A stretch of 13,499 nt of DNA from an uncultured beta proteobacterium (lineage in GTDB: Bacteria > Pseudomonadota > Gammaproteobacteria > Burkholderiales > Burkholderiaceae), in contig CAJARE010000269.1 in assembly GCA_903944255.1 (NCBI GenBank), positions 1 to 13,499 of the forward strand, written 5' to 3'. The position numbers and the translations under genes were made by a program. Shown here one piece after another: positions 1-5,635 of this stretch (the first letter of the stretch is position 1; each line of letters starts with the position of its first letter). The notes beneath the pieces were generated by a model, which ran no database searches, was not told the origin of the DNA, and was given only the letters and a program-made list of their open reading frames with translations.

Positions 1-12
1 CTCTTCCGATCT
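1..12. other. Residual Illumina adapter at contig edge
   Basis: The first twelve bases, CTCTTCCGATCT, are identical to the 3' end of the common Illumina TruSeq adapter. A twelve-base exact match at the very first base is far better explained by untrimmed adapter than by genome sequence. It means the true genome sequence starts near base 13, and any reading frame that runs into these bases has an artificial end. Confidence 0.9.
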
Positions 13-158
13 CAGCAGCCAGGCCAACCTGGCACCGCTAAACAGTTAATTACACATCCCCCACATCCATCCCCCCCATCAATCACAACTGCAAATACCA
101 AGTTCGGCATCAATGCGGATGCTGCTGTAATCAGTAGTACTAGTAGTTTCTTTTTCAT
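12..158 (-). CDS. Small secreted Cys/Gly-rich peptide, 3' end uncertain
   Basis: This 48-codon frame encodes a small exported peptide of unknown function. It starts with MKKKLLVLLITAAS, a short Lys-rich n-region and hydrophobic core, and has a likely signal-peptidase site after Phe-Ala at residues 22-23. The mature part is only about 25 residues, rich in Gly and Cys, with Cys at 32, 35, 39 and 48 (GDGCGGC at 29-35, PGWPGC at the end). Three ATG codons stand in a row; the third (base 158) is chosen because it lies 7 bases after AAGGA and matches the start and spacing of the paralogue at 1000-1125. The gene lies 38 bases downstream of the beta-barrel gene, in the same direction. The final A of the TGA stop is supplied by the adapter, so the true codon could be TGG, TGC, TGT or TGA and the peptide may be longer. 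The bacterial signal peptide is clear; any role is unknown. Confidence 0.65.
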   Translation of the reverse strand: MKKKLLVLLITAASALMPNLVFAVVIDGGDGCGGCVINCLAVPGWPGC

Positions 159-196
159 CATCATTTCCTTTGTGATTAATTGATAACTAAAGTCAA

Positions 197-877
197 TTAA
201 AACTTGTATCCAACACCAACTAGTAAGTTATACACATTGGCATTTAAAGTAGTAGACCAACTCAAGGTACGAGTACCAGCACTTGCACCTTGGTTATGTA
301 CGGAATTGCCGTAACTAAAGTAGTTCGCTTCTCCAAAACCATACCAGTTACCAGAAAAGAATTGCTTGTAACCTAGTCCTAGCGAATAGCCACTTAGGTT
401 TTCGGTACTACTAGCACTGCCTTGAGAAGATTTAACCGATGCACCTGTATAGCCTACTTTAAAGTAAGCCAAACCATGTGTACCGACATTCATACCAGGC
501 GCTATATAAATGTTATAGGCGTTTTGTTTTTGGTAAGTACCAGTAGAGGTTCTACCAGCAAGAGTTGAAGTGTAATTATCAGTACTGCTATCAATGGGAT
601 AGTACTCAGCACCAATACCTAAGGTGTAGTCTTTATTCAGAGATGCGGTATAGCCAAGGGCAACATTACCTGTGCCTCCAGAAGTGCTGCTAATGGAAGT
701 AGATAGTGGAATAGTTGAACTTGAACCACTCACACTAATGGGTGTATTGGTTAAGGTTGGATTAATACTTTCATAACCTACAGCCACTTGTCCATAAAGA
801 CCTTCAAACTTGGACTGGGCAAAGCTAGGTATTGCTAGGGTGGCTATAACTAAGCCAAGTGGTAAATAGTATTTCAT
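197..877 (-). CDS. Outer-membrane beta-barrel protein
   Basis: A 226-residue protein with a clear signal peptide (MKYYLPLGLVIATLAIPSFA, cleavage before QSK). It has alternating polar and aromatic/hydrophobic strands typical of small 8-stranded barrels (GLYGQVAVGYES, NVALGYTAS, LGIGAEYY, GLAYFKVGYTG, GYSLGLGYKQFF, WYGFGEANYFSYG) and ends in VGVGYKF. A C-terminal Phe is the usual recognition signal for the outer-membrane assembly machinery. Residues about 40-70 form a Ser/Thr-rich stretch, probably a surface loop. The family resembles the opacity-like/OmpA-like porins, whose members are adhesins or structural proteins; the substrate or ligand cannot be read from sequence. It lies between two paralogous secreted-peptide genes in the same orientation, so it may be co-transcribed with them. 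Ribosome binding site is weak (AAGAGA). Confidence 0.85.
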   Translation of the reverse strand: MKYYLPLGLVIATLAIPSFAQSKFEGLYGQVAVGYESINPTLTNTPISVSGSSSTIPLSTSISSTSGGTGNVALGYTASLNKDYTLGIGAEYYPIDSSTDNYTSTLAGRTSTGTYQKQNAYNIYIAPGMNVGTHGLAYFKVGYTGASVKSSQGSASSTENLSGYSLGLGYKQFFSGNWYGFGEANYFSYGNSVHNQGASAGTRTLSWSTTLNANVYNLLVGVGYKF

Positions 878-911
878 CAGTTCAGTCTCTTTTTATCAAT
901 TTAGTTATTCA

Positions 912-928
912 TGCCTCATAACGAGGCA
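912..928 (-). other. Hairpin in leader of the beta-barrel gene
   Basis: TGCCTC and GAGGCA form a perfect 6-bp stem with a 5-base loop. It sits between the end of the small peptide gene (1000) and the start of the beta-barrel gene (877). No T-run follows on either strand, so an intrinsic terminator is unlikely. It could stabilise or process the message between the two genes. Confidence 0.4.
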
Positions 929-999
929 CGTCAACTACCAATCAGCAGTTAGTCAGAAAGTCAGTCAACACCCAGCGAGACTAAAAAGTAGAGTGGCAT

Positions 1000-1125
1000 T
1001 CAGTAATCCCCACCAGAAGCAGCAGTACCCCAGTACCAACCTGTATCAATCGCCACCGCAGATGCTAAGTTCGGCATCATTGTAGATGCCGCTGTAATCA
1101 GTAGTACTAGTAGCTTCTTTTTCAT
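1000..1125 (-). CDS. Small secreted peptide, paralogue of the one at 12-158
   Basis: A 41-residue product. Residues 1-14 (MKKKLLVLLITAAS) are identical to the peptide gene at the left edge, and MPNL at 17-20 and the A-V-x-I-D-x-G pattern at 23-29 are also shared. A signal-peptidase site is expected after Ala-Ser-Ala (21-23), leaving about 18 residues: VAIDTGWYWGTAASGGDY. The mature part has no Cys and shares nothing with the Cys-rich mature part of its paralogue. AAGGA lies 7 bases before the ATG, the same spacing as the paralogue. It is the first gene on the minus strand after the intergenic region shared with the divergent TetR gene, so it probably heads a transcript that continues into the beta-barrel gene. 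Function not recognised; possibilities include a signalling peptide, toxin or envelope-associated peptide. Confidence 0.65.
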   Translation of the reverse strand: MKKKLLVLLITAASTMMPNLASAVAIDTGWYWGTAASGGDY

Positions 1126-1183
1126 TTTCTCGTCCTTAATCTATATAGAAATAAAACTTAAATACAACATAATAATTTTCGAT

Positions 1184-1203
1184 AAACCGACCAATCTGCT
1201 TGT
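1184..1203. promoter_or_regulatory. Putative TetR operator, site A
   Basis: AAACCGACC, five bases, then GCTTGT. The same two blocks recur in inverted orientation at 1250-1264 without the five-base insert. Its place between the divergent peptide gene and the TetR gene fits an operator controlling the peptide/barrel transcript. Binding is inferred. Confidence 0.4.
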
Positions 1204-1249
1204 GATAATGTATAGATACTTAAATTATTAATAAAGACTATTTTTTGAA

Positions 1250-1264
1250 ACAAGCGGTCGGTTT
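1250..1264. promoter_or_regulatory. Putative TetR operator, site B
   Basis: ACAAGC followed directly by GGTCGGTTT, the reverse complement of the blocks of site A. It lies 4 bases before the AAGGAG ribosome binding site of the TetR gene, a position suited to autorepression. AAACCGACC/GGTCGGTTT form a perfect 9-bp inverted repeat across the intergenic region. Confidence 0.4.
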
Positions 1265-1282
1265 TTATAAGGAGCTTGATTA

Positions 1283-1981
1283 ATGGCTAGCAACCCTAAG
1301 GCTCGCAATCCCACTCAAAAGGCCAACTCCCCCGTTAAGAAAACTGGCCAAGGAGACATCCTTAAGAAACGCTTACTAAAAGCTAAAGAAGAAGACCTTA
1401 CAGGGAGCAGGGAAAAAATACTAATGGCGGCTAGGGGCTGCTTTGCAAAACAAGGTTTTGCAGGAACATCGATTAAAGATATACAAGATGCTAGCGGCTT
1501 TTCCAGAGGCAATCTTTATCATCATTTCAAAACCAAAGAAGAGATTATTCAAATCATCATCGCTCAGAACTTAGGCCGGTATTGCGATCGTATAGAGATC
1601 ATCCTTAGGAAATCAACTGATCGTGATTTAAGTGTTTTAGAACTTATTAAAGAGTTAGCCAATTTTGCTGAAGAAATCACTAAAGGCCCAGGCAAAGGGA
1701 TGGCCTTTCATGTGTGGTCGCTCTCCATGGTTGACCCAGAAGTGCGCAAAACGATGCTGACCTACTTTGAACGAATTCGTAGTGGCTTAGAACAAAAAAT
1801 TATCCTATTGATGAATCAAGGAAAAATCAAAAAAGATAAAAATGCTGAGCAGTTATCAGTAGCGCTATTCGGATTAGTCATCCCAGGCTTTACTTTACAA
1901 AGCGTCTTTATGGATGAAAAGGCCATCGATCCTTCGCAATATGTAAGATCACTGAATTTACTTTTTAAGACTACCTCTTAA
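1283..1981 (+). CDS. TetR-family transcriptional regulator
   Basis: A 232-residue DNA-binding regulator. The N-terminal helix-turn-helix spans about residues 44-90: REKILMAARGCFAKQGF leads into the HTH core GTSIKDIQDASGFSRGNLYHHF (61-82), with the usual KTKEEI after it. The rest is the helical ligand-binding and dimerisation domain, whose ligand cannot be predicted. Unusually, about 40 Lys/Pro/Asn-rich residues precede the HTH, a low-complexity extension that may be flexible or add nonspecific DNA contacts. The start is well supported: AAGGAG lies 8 bases before ATG. It is divergent from the secreted-peptide/beta-barrel group, the classic arrangement for a local repressor of that group and of itself. 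Family assignment is firm; target is inference. Confidence 0.93.
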   Translation: MASNPKARNPTQKANSPVKKTGQGDILKKRLLKAKEEDLTGSREKILMAARGCFAKQGFAGTSIKDIQDASGFSRGNLYHHFKTKEEIIQIIIAQNLGRYCDRIEIILRKSTDRDLSVLELIKELANFAEEITKGPGKGMAFHVWSLSMVDPEVRKTMLTYFERIRSGLEQKIILLMNQGKIKKDKNAEQLSVALFGLVIPGFTLQSVFMDEKAIDPSQYVRSLNLLFKTTS

Positions 1982-2040
1982 AAACATCAAGAGTCTGCTT
2001 CTGACCGTTTTCAGACCTTCAGACCTCTAGGCTAGTTTTG

Positions 2041-2060
2041 ACTGCCAACGACCCTAAGCA
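2041..2060. repeat. Dispersed intergenic repeat, copy 1
   Basis: ACTGCCAACGACCCTAAGCA. The core C-T/C-AACGACCC recurs at 2715-2730 and 3490-3505, each time in the intergenic space downstream of a minus-strand EF-hand gene or the TetR gene. No coding potential. It could be a remnant of a mobile palindromic element. Confidence 0.5.
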
Positions 2061-2070
2061 GACACCCAAA

Positions 2071-2090
2071 GAAAAACCATCCGAGGCGGT
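2071..2090 (-). terminator. Weak candidate terminator of the first EF-hand gene
   Basis: Read on the minus strand, ACCGCCTCGGATGGT can fold into a short imperfect stem followed by TTTTTCTTT. It corresponds in position and T-run to the better terminator downstream of the paralogue (2742-2769). Confidence 0.4.
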
Positions 2091-2126
2091 CTAACAAAAT
2101 GTCGCTATGAATCATATGCTACATAC

Positions 2127-2390
2127 TTACTCAACCTCAAGTTCACGTTGAGTAAGAAAACCGCTACTGTCTTTATCTAATTTCTTAAATTCCGTAACGG
2201 TGATGCCATATTTTTTTGCTTCAGCTATGCTAATTTTTCCGTCGCCATCCCCATCCATCGCTTTGAAGTCATATTTTTTGGTTTGCGCTGCTGCAGGTTT
2301 GGCTGTTGTTGGAGGCGTGCCAGTTTGCTGCGCGTATGCAGTAACTGAAAAACCTAGCACTAGTAATGCTGCAAAAATTACTTTATTCAT
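2127..2390 (-). CDS. Secreted EF-hand calcium-binding protein (tandem copy 1)
   Basis: An 87-residue protein with a signal peptide (1-20, cleavage after AYA before QQT), a Pro/Ala/Thr-rich linker (21-38), and two canonical EF-hand loops. Loop 1 at 46-57 (D46, D48, D50, S54, E57; DGDGDGKISIAE) and loop 2 at 72-83 (D72, D74, S76, E83; DKDSSGFLTQRE) carry every expected Ca2+ ligand position including the terminal Glu. It should bind calcium in the periplasm or outside the cell, as a buffer or sensor; no partner domain is present. GGAG lies before the ATG. The gene is paralogous to 2838-3107; by hand alignment about 60 of the first 83 residues are the same and the C-terminus is the main difference. 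No enzyme lies next to it. Confidence 0.9.
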   Translation of the reverse strand: MNKVIFAALLVLGFSVTAYAQQTGTPPTTAKPAAAQTKKYDFKAMDGDGDGKISIAEAKKYGITVTEFKKLDKDSSGFLTQRELEVE

Positions 2391-2662
2391 GTCTGCTCCA
2401 TTTTTATATTTTTATTAACTGTGCAGGGTAAACAACTGTAACGATAACTTAACCCTGATAAGCTTTATTTCACTGAATTCTAAAACACGGCACTAAACAA
2501 CAATTAAGCTTAAAAGTGATTTTTCTTGAATCTAGACTGCCAGTAAATTAGATATAGGTCAAATGATTTGGGGGCTATTTGATGAAAACCTAGGGTCACC
2601 ACCCGCATTATTAGAGGGACTAATTTTTGGTTATTAGCGTAGGTCGCCTATTAGCGGAAAGC
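2127..2662 (-). repeat. Segmental duplication, unit 1 (gene plus upstream DNA)
   Basis: Similarity to unit 2 (2838 to about 3383) extends past the EF-hand gene through about 270 bp of upstream DNA: shared blocks include GTCTGCTCCATTTTTA, TGCAGGGTAAACAAC, CTTTATTTCACTGAA, TGCCAGTAAAT and AGGTCGCCTATT. The 447-bp gap 2391-2837 therefore holds this duplicated leader, a dispersed repeat copy and a terminator; I see no further gene in it. Confidence 0.75.
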
Positions 2663-2714
2663 GGCCACCCCCATAAAGGAGCATCTGATTCATCATCCGC
2701 TTGTCTTTGCGGAC

Positions 2715-2730
2715 CGCTAACGACCCAAGG
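2715..2730. repeat. Dispersed intergenic repeat, copy 2
   Basis: CGCTAACGACCCAAGG, sharing the AACGACCC core with the copies near 2047 and 3494. About 50-85 bases before it lies AGGTCGCCTATTAGCGGAAAGCGG, also found in altered form near 3360. Confidence 0.5.
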
Positions 2731-2741
2731 GGGTATTAAGG

Positions 2742-2769
2742 GCAAAGAAAAACCAGCCTAAGCTGGTTT
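2742..2769 (-). terminator. Intrinsic terminator of the second EF-hand gene
   Basis: On the minus strand AAACCAGC, loop TTAG, GCTGGTTT make a perfect 8-bp stem running into TTTTTCTTT. It is about 70 bases past the stop of the EF-hand gene at 2838, the expected place for its transcript end. Confidence 0.85.
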
Positions 2770-2837
2770 CACAAAATAGGGCACTGAATTACGTACTTCG
2801 TTCTTCAGAAACCTCGTTTGTAGTATTAAAACCGCTA

Positions 2838-3107
2838 TTATTTTACCCAGTCGAAAACCTCTTTTTGCTCAATAAAACCACTATTGTCTTTATCATATTT
2901 CTTAAATTCCGCATCTGAGAGACCGTATTTTTTAGCTTCAGCTCTGCTAATTTTTCCGTCGCCATCACTATCCGCTGCATTAAAGTCATATTTTTTGACT
3001 TGCGTTGCTGCAGGTTTAGCTGCTGATGAAGGCGTACTAGTCTGCTGAGCATATGCTGTAACTGAAAAACTTAGTCCTAGCAACACTACAAAAATTACTT
3101 TATTCAT
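2838..3107 (-). CDS. Secreted EF-hand calcium-binding protein (tandem copy 2)
   Basis: An 89-residue paralogue of the gene at 2127-2390, with the same signal peptide design (1-20, AYA before QQT), linker and two canonical loops: loop 1 at 46-57 (DSDGDGKISRAE) and loop 2 at 72-83 (DKDNSGFIEQKE). All acidic ligand positions are intact in both, so both copies appear functional rather than decayed. The C-terminus differs (VFDWVK instead of LEVE). The ribosome binding site (GGAG) and upstream bases are the same as in copy 1, so both copies probably keep similar promoters. A clean terminator follows at 2742-2769, making it a single-gene transcript. Role likely calcium binding outside the cytoplasm; exact function unknown. 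Confidence 0.9.
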   Translation of the reverse strand: MNKVIFVVLLGLSFSVTAYAQQTSTPSSAAKPAATQVKKYDFNAADSDGDGKISRAEAKKYGLSDAEFKKYDKDNSGFIEQKEVFDWVK

Positions 3108-3383
3108 GTCTGCTCCATTTTTACATTTTTATTTAACTGCAGGGTAAACAACAGCAAAGATAACTAAACCCAGATTCGCTTTATTTCACTGAAATCTCAA
3201 GCAAGGCATTCAATAACAATTAAACCTAAGAATAAGCTTTCTTGAAAATAGATTGCCAGTAAATAAGAGATAGGTCAAACATTTTATGGCTTATTTTACA
3301 AAAAGTTAGGGTAACCCCCTCCGCACTCTTAATGAGACTTGTTTTTATTATTAGCGAAGGTCGCCTATTGGCCGATAGCTGCC
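2838..3383 (-). repeat. Segmental duplication, unit 2
   Basis: Counterpart of unit 1; start codons of the two genes are 717 bases apart. The upstream part has drifted more than the coding part but stays alignable to the AGGTCGCCTATT block. The rest of the 538-bp gap before the next gene (about 3384-3645) holds one dispersed repeat copy and otherwise nothing I can recognise. Confidence 0.7.
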
Positions 3384-3489
3384 ATTGAGCGTCCCATAAC
3401 TAGACGTCGAATAAATTTGCTCCATCTAGAACAGACAATTAACTATCCTCTATCTATCCAAGCTTGATGCGGCGAGAATTACGGAGGGC

Positions 3490-3505
3490 TGCTAACGACC
3501 CTTAG
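3490..3505. repeat. Dispersed intergenic repeat, copy 3
   Basis: TGCTAACGACCCTTAG, with the same AACGACCC core as the copies near 2047 and 2719. It lies downstream of the third EF-hand gene. Confidence 0.45.
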
Positions 3506-3645
3506 AGGCCATACAAAAAAGCCACCCCAAAAAGAGTCTAGTTATTTAAAAATCCAAGGCGGAAGATAAAAGCCAAGGGATTACTAGAGCGCTGTAAATA
3601 TTTGGTGTTTATCATTATCAAAACAGAGCCGTACGTTTTTAAAAC

Positions 3646-3969
3646 CTACACATTATTGTGCCTAGGGTTACGGTATGTTTTCATTTCTTCTAGAGAAATT
3701 AAACCGTCTTTATTGGCATCCATGTTATTGGCTGCGGTTGCCGGAATACCATAGGCTTTAGCCTCATCAAGGGATATTTTCCCATCATTATTGGCATCGA
3801 TTGCTTTCACCTCTTCAGGGGCTAGTTCTCCATCTTTGTTTGCGTCAAGCTTAGAAAACCACTCCTCTCTAGGAGCGTCTAATGCCGAGCCGCCTTTCAT
3901 GCTGCCGACTACAAAATAGGCTGCTATTGCTAACACGCCTCCAGCAATTAATACTTTTGTTGTATTCAC
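3646..3969 (-). CDS. Membrane-anchored protein with three EF-hands
   Basis: A 107-residue protein. Residues about 6-23 (VLIAGGVLAIAAYFVVGS) form a hydrophobic segment that can act as an N-terminal anchor or uncleaved signal. Three EF-hand loops follow with regular ligands: 42-53 (DANKDGELAPEE), 58-69 (DANNDGKISLDE) and 84-95 (DANKDGLISLEE). The start is GTG, supported by AGGGG 7 bases upstream; no ATG competes. It differs from the two upstream EF-hand proteins in having an anchor and three loops, and is too divergent to belong to the recent duplication, but its position makes a local calcium-binding gene cluster. Calcium binding is a safe inference; cellular role is unknown. Confidence 0.9.
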   Translation of the reverse strand: MNTTKVLIAGGVLAIAAYFVVGSMKGGSALDAPREEWFSKLDANKDGELAPEEVKAIDANNDGKISLDEAKAYGIPATAANNMDANKDGLISLEEMKTYRNPRHNNV

Positions 3970-4209
3970 AATTTAACCCCTGTAATTAGCTATAAACCTT
4001 AAATTAGCATAGCACCTACAAATGGTTAAAGATATAAATAAGTTCAGGGTTTGCACTCATAAAGGAGATTGGGGAGTTAATTTGATGTGCCCCAAGACCA
4101 AATCTATCTTCAATTTTAGTGTGCATAAATTGACTCTTGTTTAATTGCGGATCCTGCTGATGGTTGGGGCGAACCCACTACTGCTATAGCGTTTCTAATG
4201 TAGCCTTAC

Positions 4210-5178
4210 TCAAAAATATACGTAAGCAATAAGCGGAAGTGTAAATATACTCAGAACACAAGTGCTAATCACTAATTTAGCTGCAAGATCAACATCACAG
4301 CCGTAGCGAACTGAATATGCAATAACTATTGGGGAAGCTGGCATAGCCCCCAACAGAAGTACCAAAACTGAATTCATACTACCAACATCTCCCGTTATTG
4401 CATCGAGTTCGTATGCAATAACGGGCTGAACAAGCAATAGAAGTAGTGCACAGGTAAAAAATGGTAAGCCCAAATCCTTGCGCCCTATTTTTTTCATCGT
4501 CAATCCAGTTAAAAGGGCAGCAAGAAAAGTCAGGCTAATGCCTGAAAATTCCAGCGCGCCAAATACGACGGTTAATAAAAATCCTGTATGTGGTAACGAA
4601 AGTAAAGCCCATAACAACCCCGCAATAAAAGAGACTACTGGGGGATTCAAAATGAATGCCTTAAAAACCTGAACCAAATCTACCTTAGATCTTTGAGTAC
4701 CAAACCATAACGCTATAAGAGCGCCGATGGCGTAGTTCGGCATACCAACGCCTACTTGACCCACAGCAATTCCAGTTGCTAGGGCTTCAGCATTATTTGG
4801 GAAAACAATTTGAATTAATGAGGTTCCCATCAGACTTGTTGAACCAAAAGTCGAGGCTAAAATAAATGTGCCCAATGCACCCCTCTGAAATCCAATTACA
4901 AAACGCCCTATTAAATATGCGGCGATTCCAGTAATCAATTCTGAACCAACGATAGCTATTGCAGAATCAATTTGGAGGCGCGTAAGCGTAACACTACTCA
5001 TTTTGTAAAAAATAAGTGCTGGCAAAACAAAATCGGTAATGATTCTAGAAATTACAGGGGTATGTGCCTCAGTGAGCACCCCCCTAAATTTCAACCATGA
5101 GGCTGAAGACGCCATTAAGACAAAAATGAAAACAAATTGAATAATGGGTGAAAGAAGGGATATATTGCTATTTGACAT
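4210..5178 (-). CDS. AEC (auxin efflux carrier) family permease
   Basis: A 322-residue inner-membrane protein made of about ten hydrophobic segments in two five-helix halves. The first half carries ISRIITDFVLPALIFYKMS (44-62), the conserved DFVLPALIF-like segment of AEC permeases. Length is normal for bacterial members (about 300-320). Such carriers export or import small organic anions or amino-acid derivatives, for example malate or malonate, by secondary transport; the substrate cannot be told here. It is divergent from the MHS symporter at 5636, with about 460 bp between them and no catabolic enzymes next to either. Ribosome binding site is weak. The 240-bp gap downstream (3970-4209) holds no gene I can support. 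Confidence 0.9.
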   Translation of the reverse strand: MSNSNISLLSPIIQFVFIFVLMASSASWLKFRGVLTEAHTPVISRIITDFVLPALIFYKMSSVTLTRLQIDSAIAIVGSELITGIAAYLIGRFVIGFQRGALGTFILASTFGSTSLMGTSLIQIVFPNNAEALATGIAVGQVGVGMPNYAIGALIALWFGTQRSKVDLVQVFKAFILNPPVVSFIAGLLWALLSLPHTGFLLTVVFGALEFSGISLTFLAALLTGLTMKKIGRKDLGLPFFTCALLLLLVQPVIAYELDAITGDVGSMNSVLVLLLGAMPASPIVIAYSVRYGCDVDLAAKLVISTCVLSIFTLPLIAYVYF

Positions 5179-5278
5179 GGGTGTTCCAATTCTCAGGAAA
5201 ACTAGTCCTTCACCCCTCCAATTGATAGACGCTTGAGGTGAAGATACTCTTCAATGCCATACTTCAAGCCTTCTGTGC

Positions 5279-5312
5279 CAATCCTCTGCTCTACCGACTG
5301 AGCTACCAGGCT
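5279..5312 (-). pseudogene. Truncated tRNA-like 5' half
   Basis: Read on the minus strand, this begins with seven acceptor-like bases, then TA, then the D-arm consensus GCTCAGTCGGTAGAGC, then an anticodon-stem start AGAGGATT. The similarity stops in what would be the anticodon loop: no matching 3' anticodon strand, T-arm or acceptor end follows. It is therefore a tRNA fragment, not a working gene. Breakpoints at the anticodon loop are typical of tyrosine-integrase recombination, so it may mark a former integration or deletion event. No integrase is visible in the window. Confidence 0.6.
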
Positions 5313-5459
5313 AAGACTAGGAATTATAAATGAAACTGTGTTTTGGCTTAGTAAATTTAGGGTCTAATGCGATCTTCTGATTAAATCTTGATCAGTACAG
5401 GCCGAGGGAAATACCTCTTCTAGAATAAAGCGGAAGAATATCAGGCTAATGTGAATCTT

Positions 5460-5489
5460 CCATGCCCTCGCGGGCCTCCGAAGGCATGG
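5460..5489. other. Strong hairpin between divergent transporter genes
   Basis: CCATGCC and GGCATGG pair perfectly over 7 bp around a 16-base GC-rich interior that can itself fold (GCCT CCGA AGGC). No clear T-run follows on either strand. It could be a leader structure of the MHS gene 146 bases downstream, or a remnant terminator of a lost gene. Confidence 0.45.
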
Positions 5490-5574
5490 GTCTTATTAAT
5501 GATCATCTATATTGGTTGCCTGGGTGAATTTAGGCCTTTAACCTAGTCATGATTGACTTAAATATGATTTTCTC

Positions 5575-5601
5575 ATGCATGCCTATTTGAGGTACATGCA
5601 T
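5575..5601. promoter_or_regulatory. Inverted repeat upstream of the MHS transporter
   Basis: ATGCATGCC, 7 bases, then GGTACATGCAT: an inverted repeat with a 2-base bulge, ending 34 bases before the MHS start codon. TTGACT at 5553-5558 is a possible -35 element just upstream. The placement suits a repressor site; the regulator is not in view. Confidence 0.35.
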
Positions 5602-5635
5602 ATATTTAGTTTTAAACCACAATGGGAGCTCTGCG

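Noticed and set aside
1990..2030. Possible terminator of the TetR gene (TCTGA/TCAGA stem)
   Set aside because: Only 5 bp and no T-run.
4085..4144. A 19-codon plus-strand frame with a good GGGGAG ribosome binding site
   Set aside because: Too short, no recognisable features and the signal is one SD-like run in purine-rich DNA; nothing else supports it.
4150..4185. GGTTCG-like stretch on the minus strand suggesting a tRNA T-arm
   Set aside because: No cloverleaf can be built around it; only a 3-bp stem with a TTCG loop.
5203..5313. Open minus-strand frame running through the tRNA fragment (reads ...GTEGLKYGIEEYLHLK...)
   Set aside because: No start codon or ribosome binding site, and it begins inside tRNA-like sequence; at most a gene remnant.
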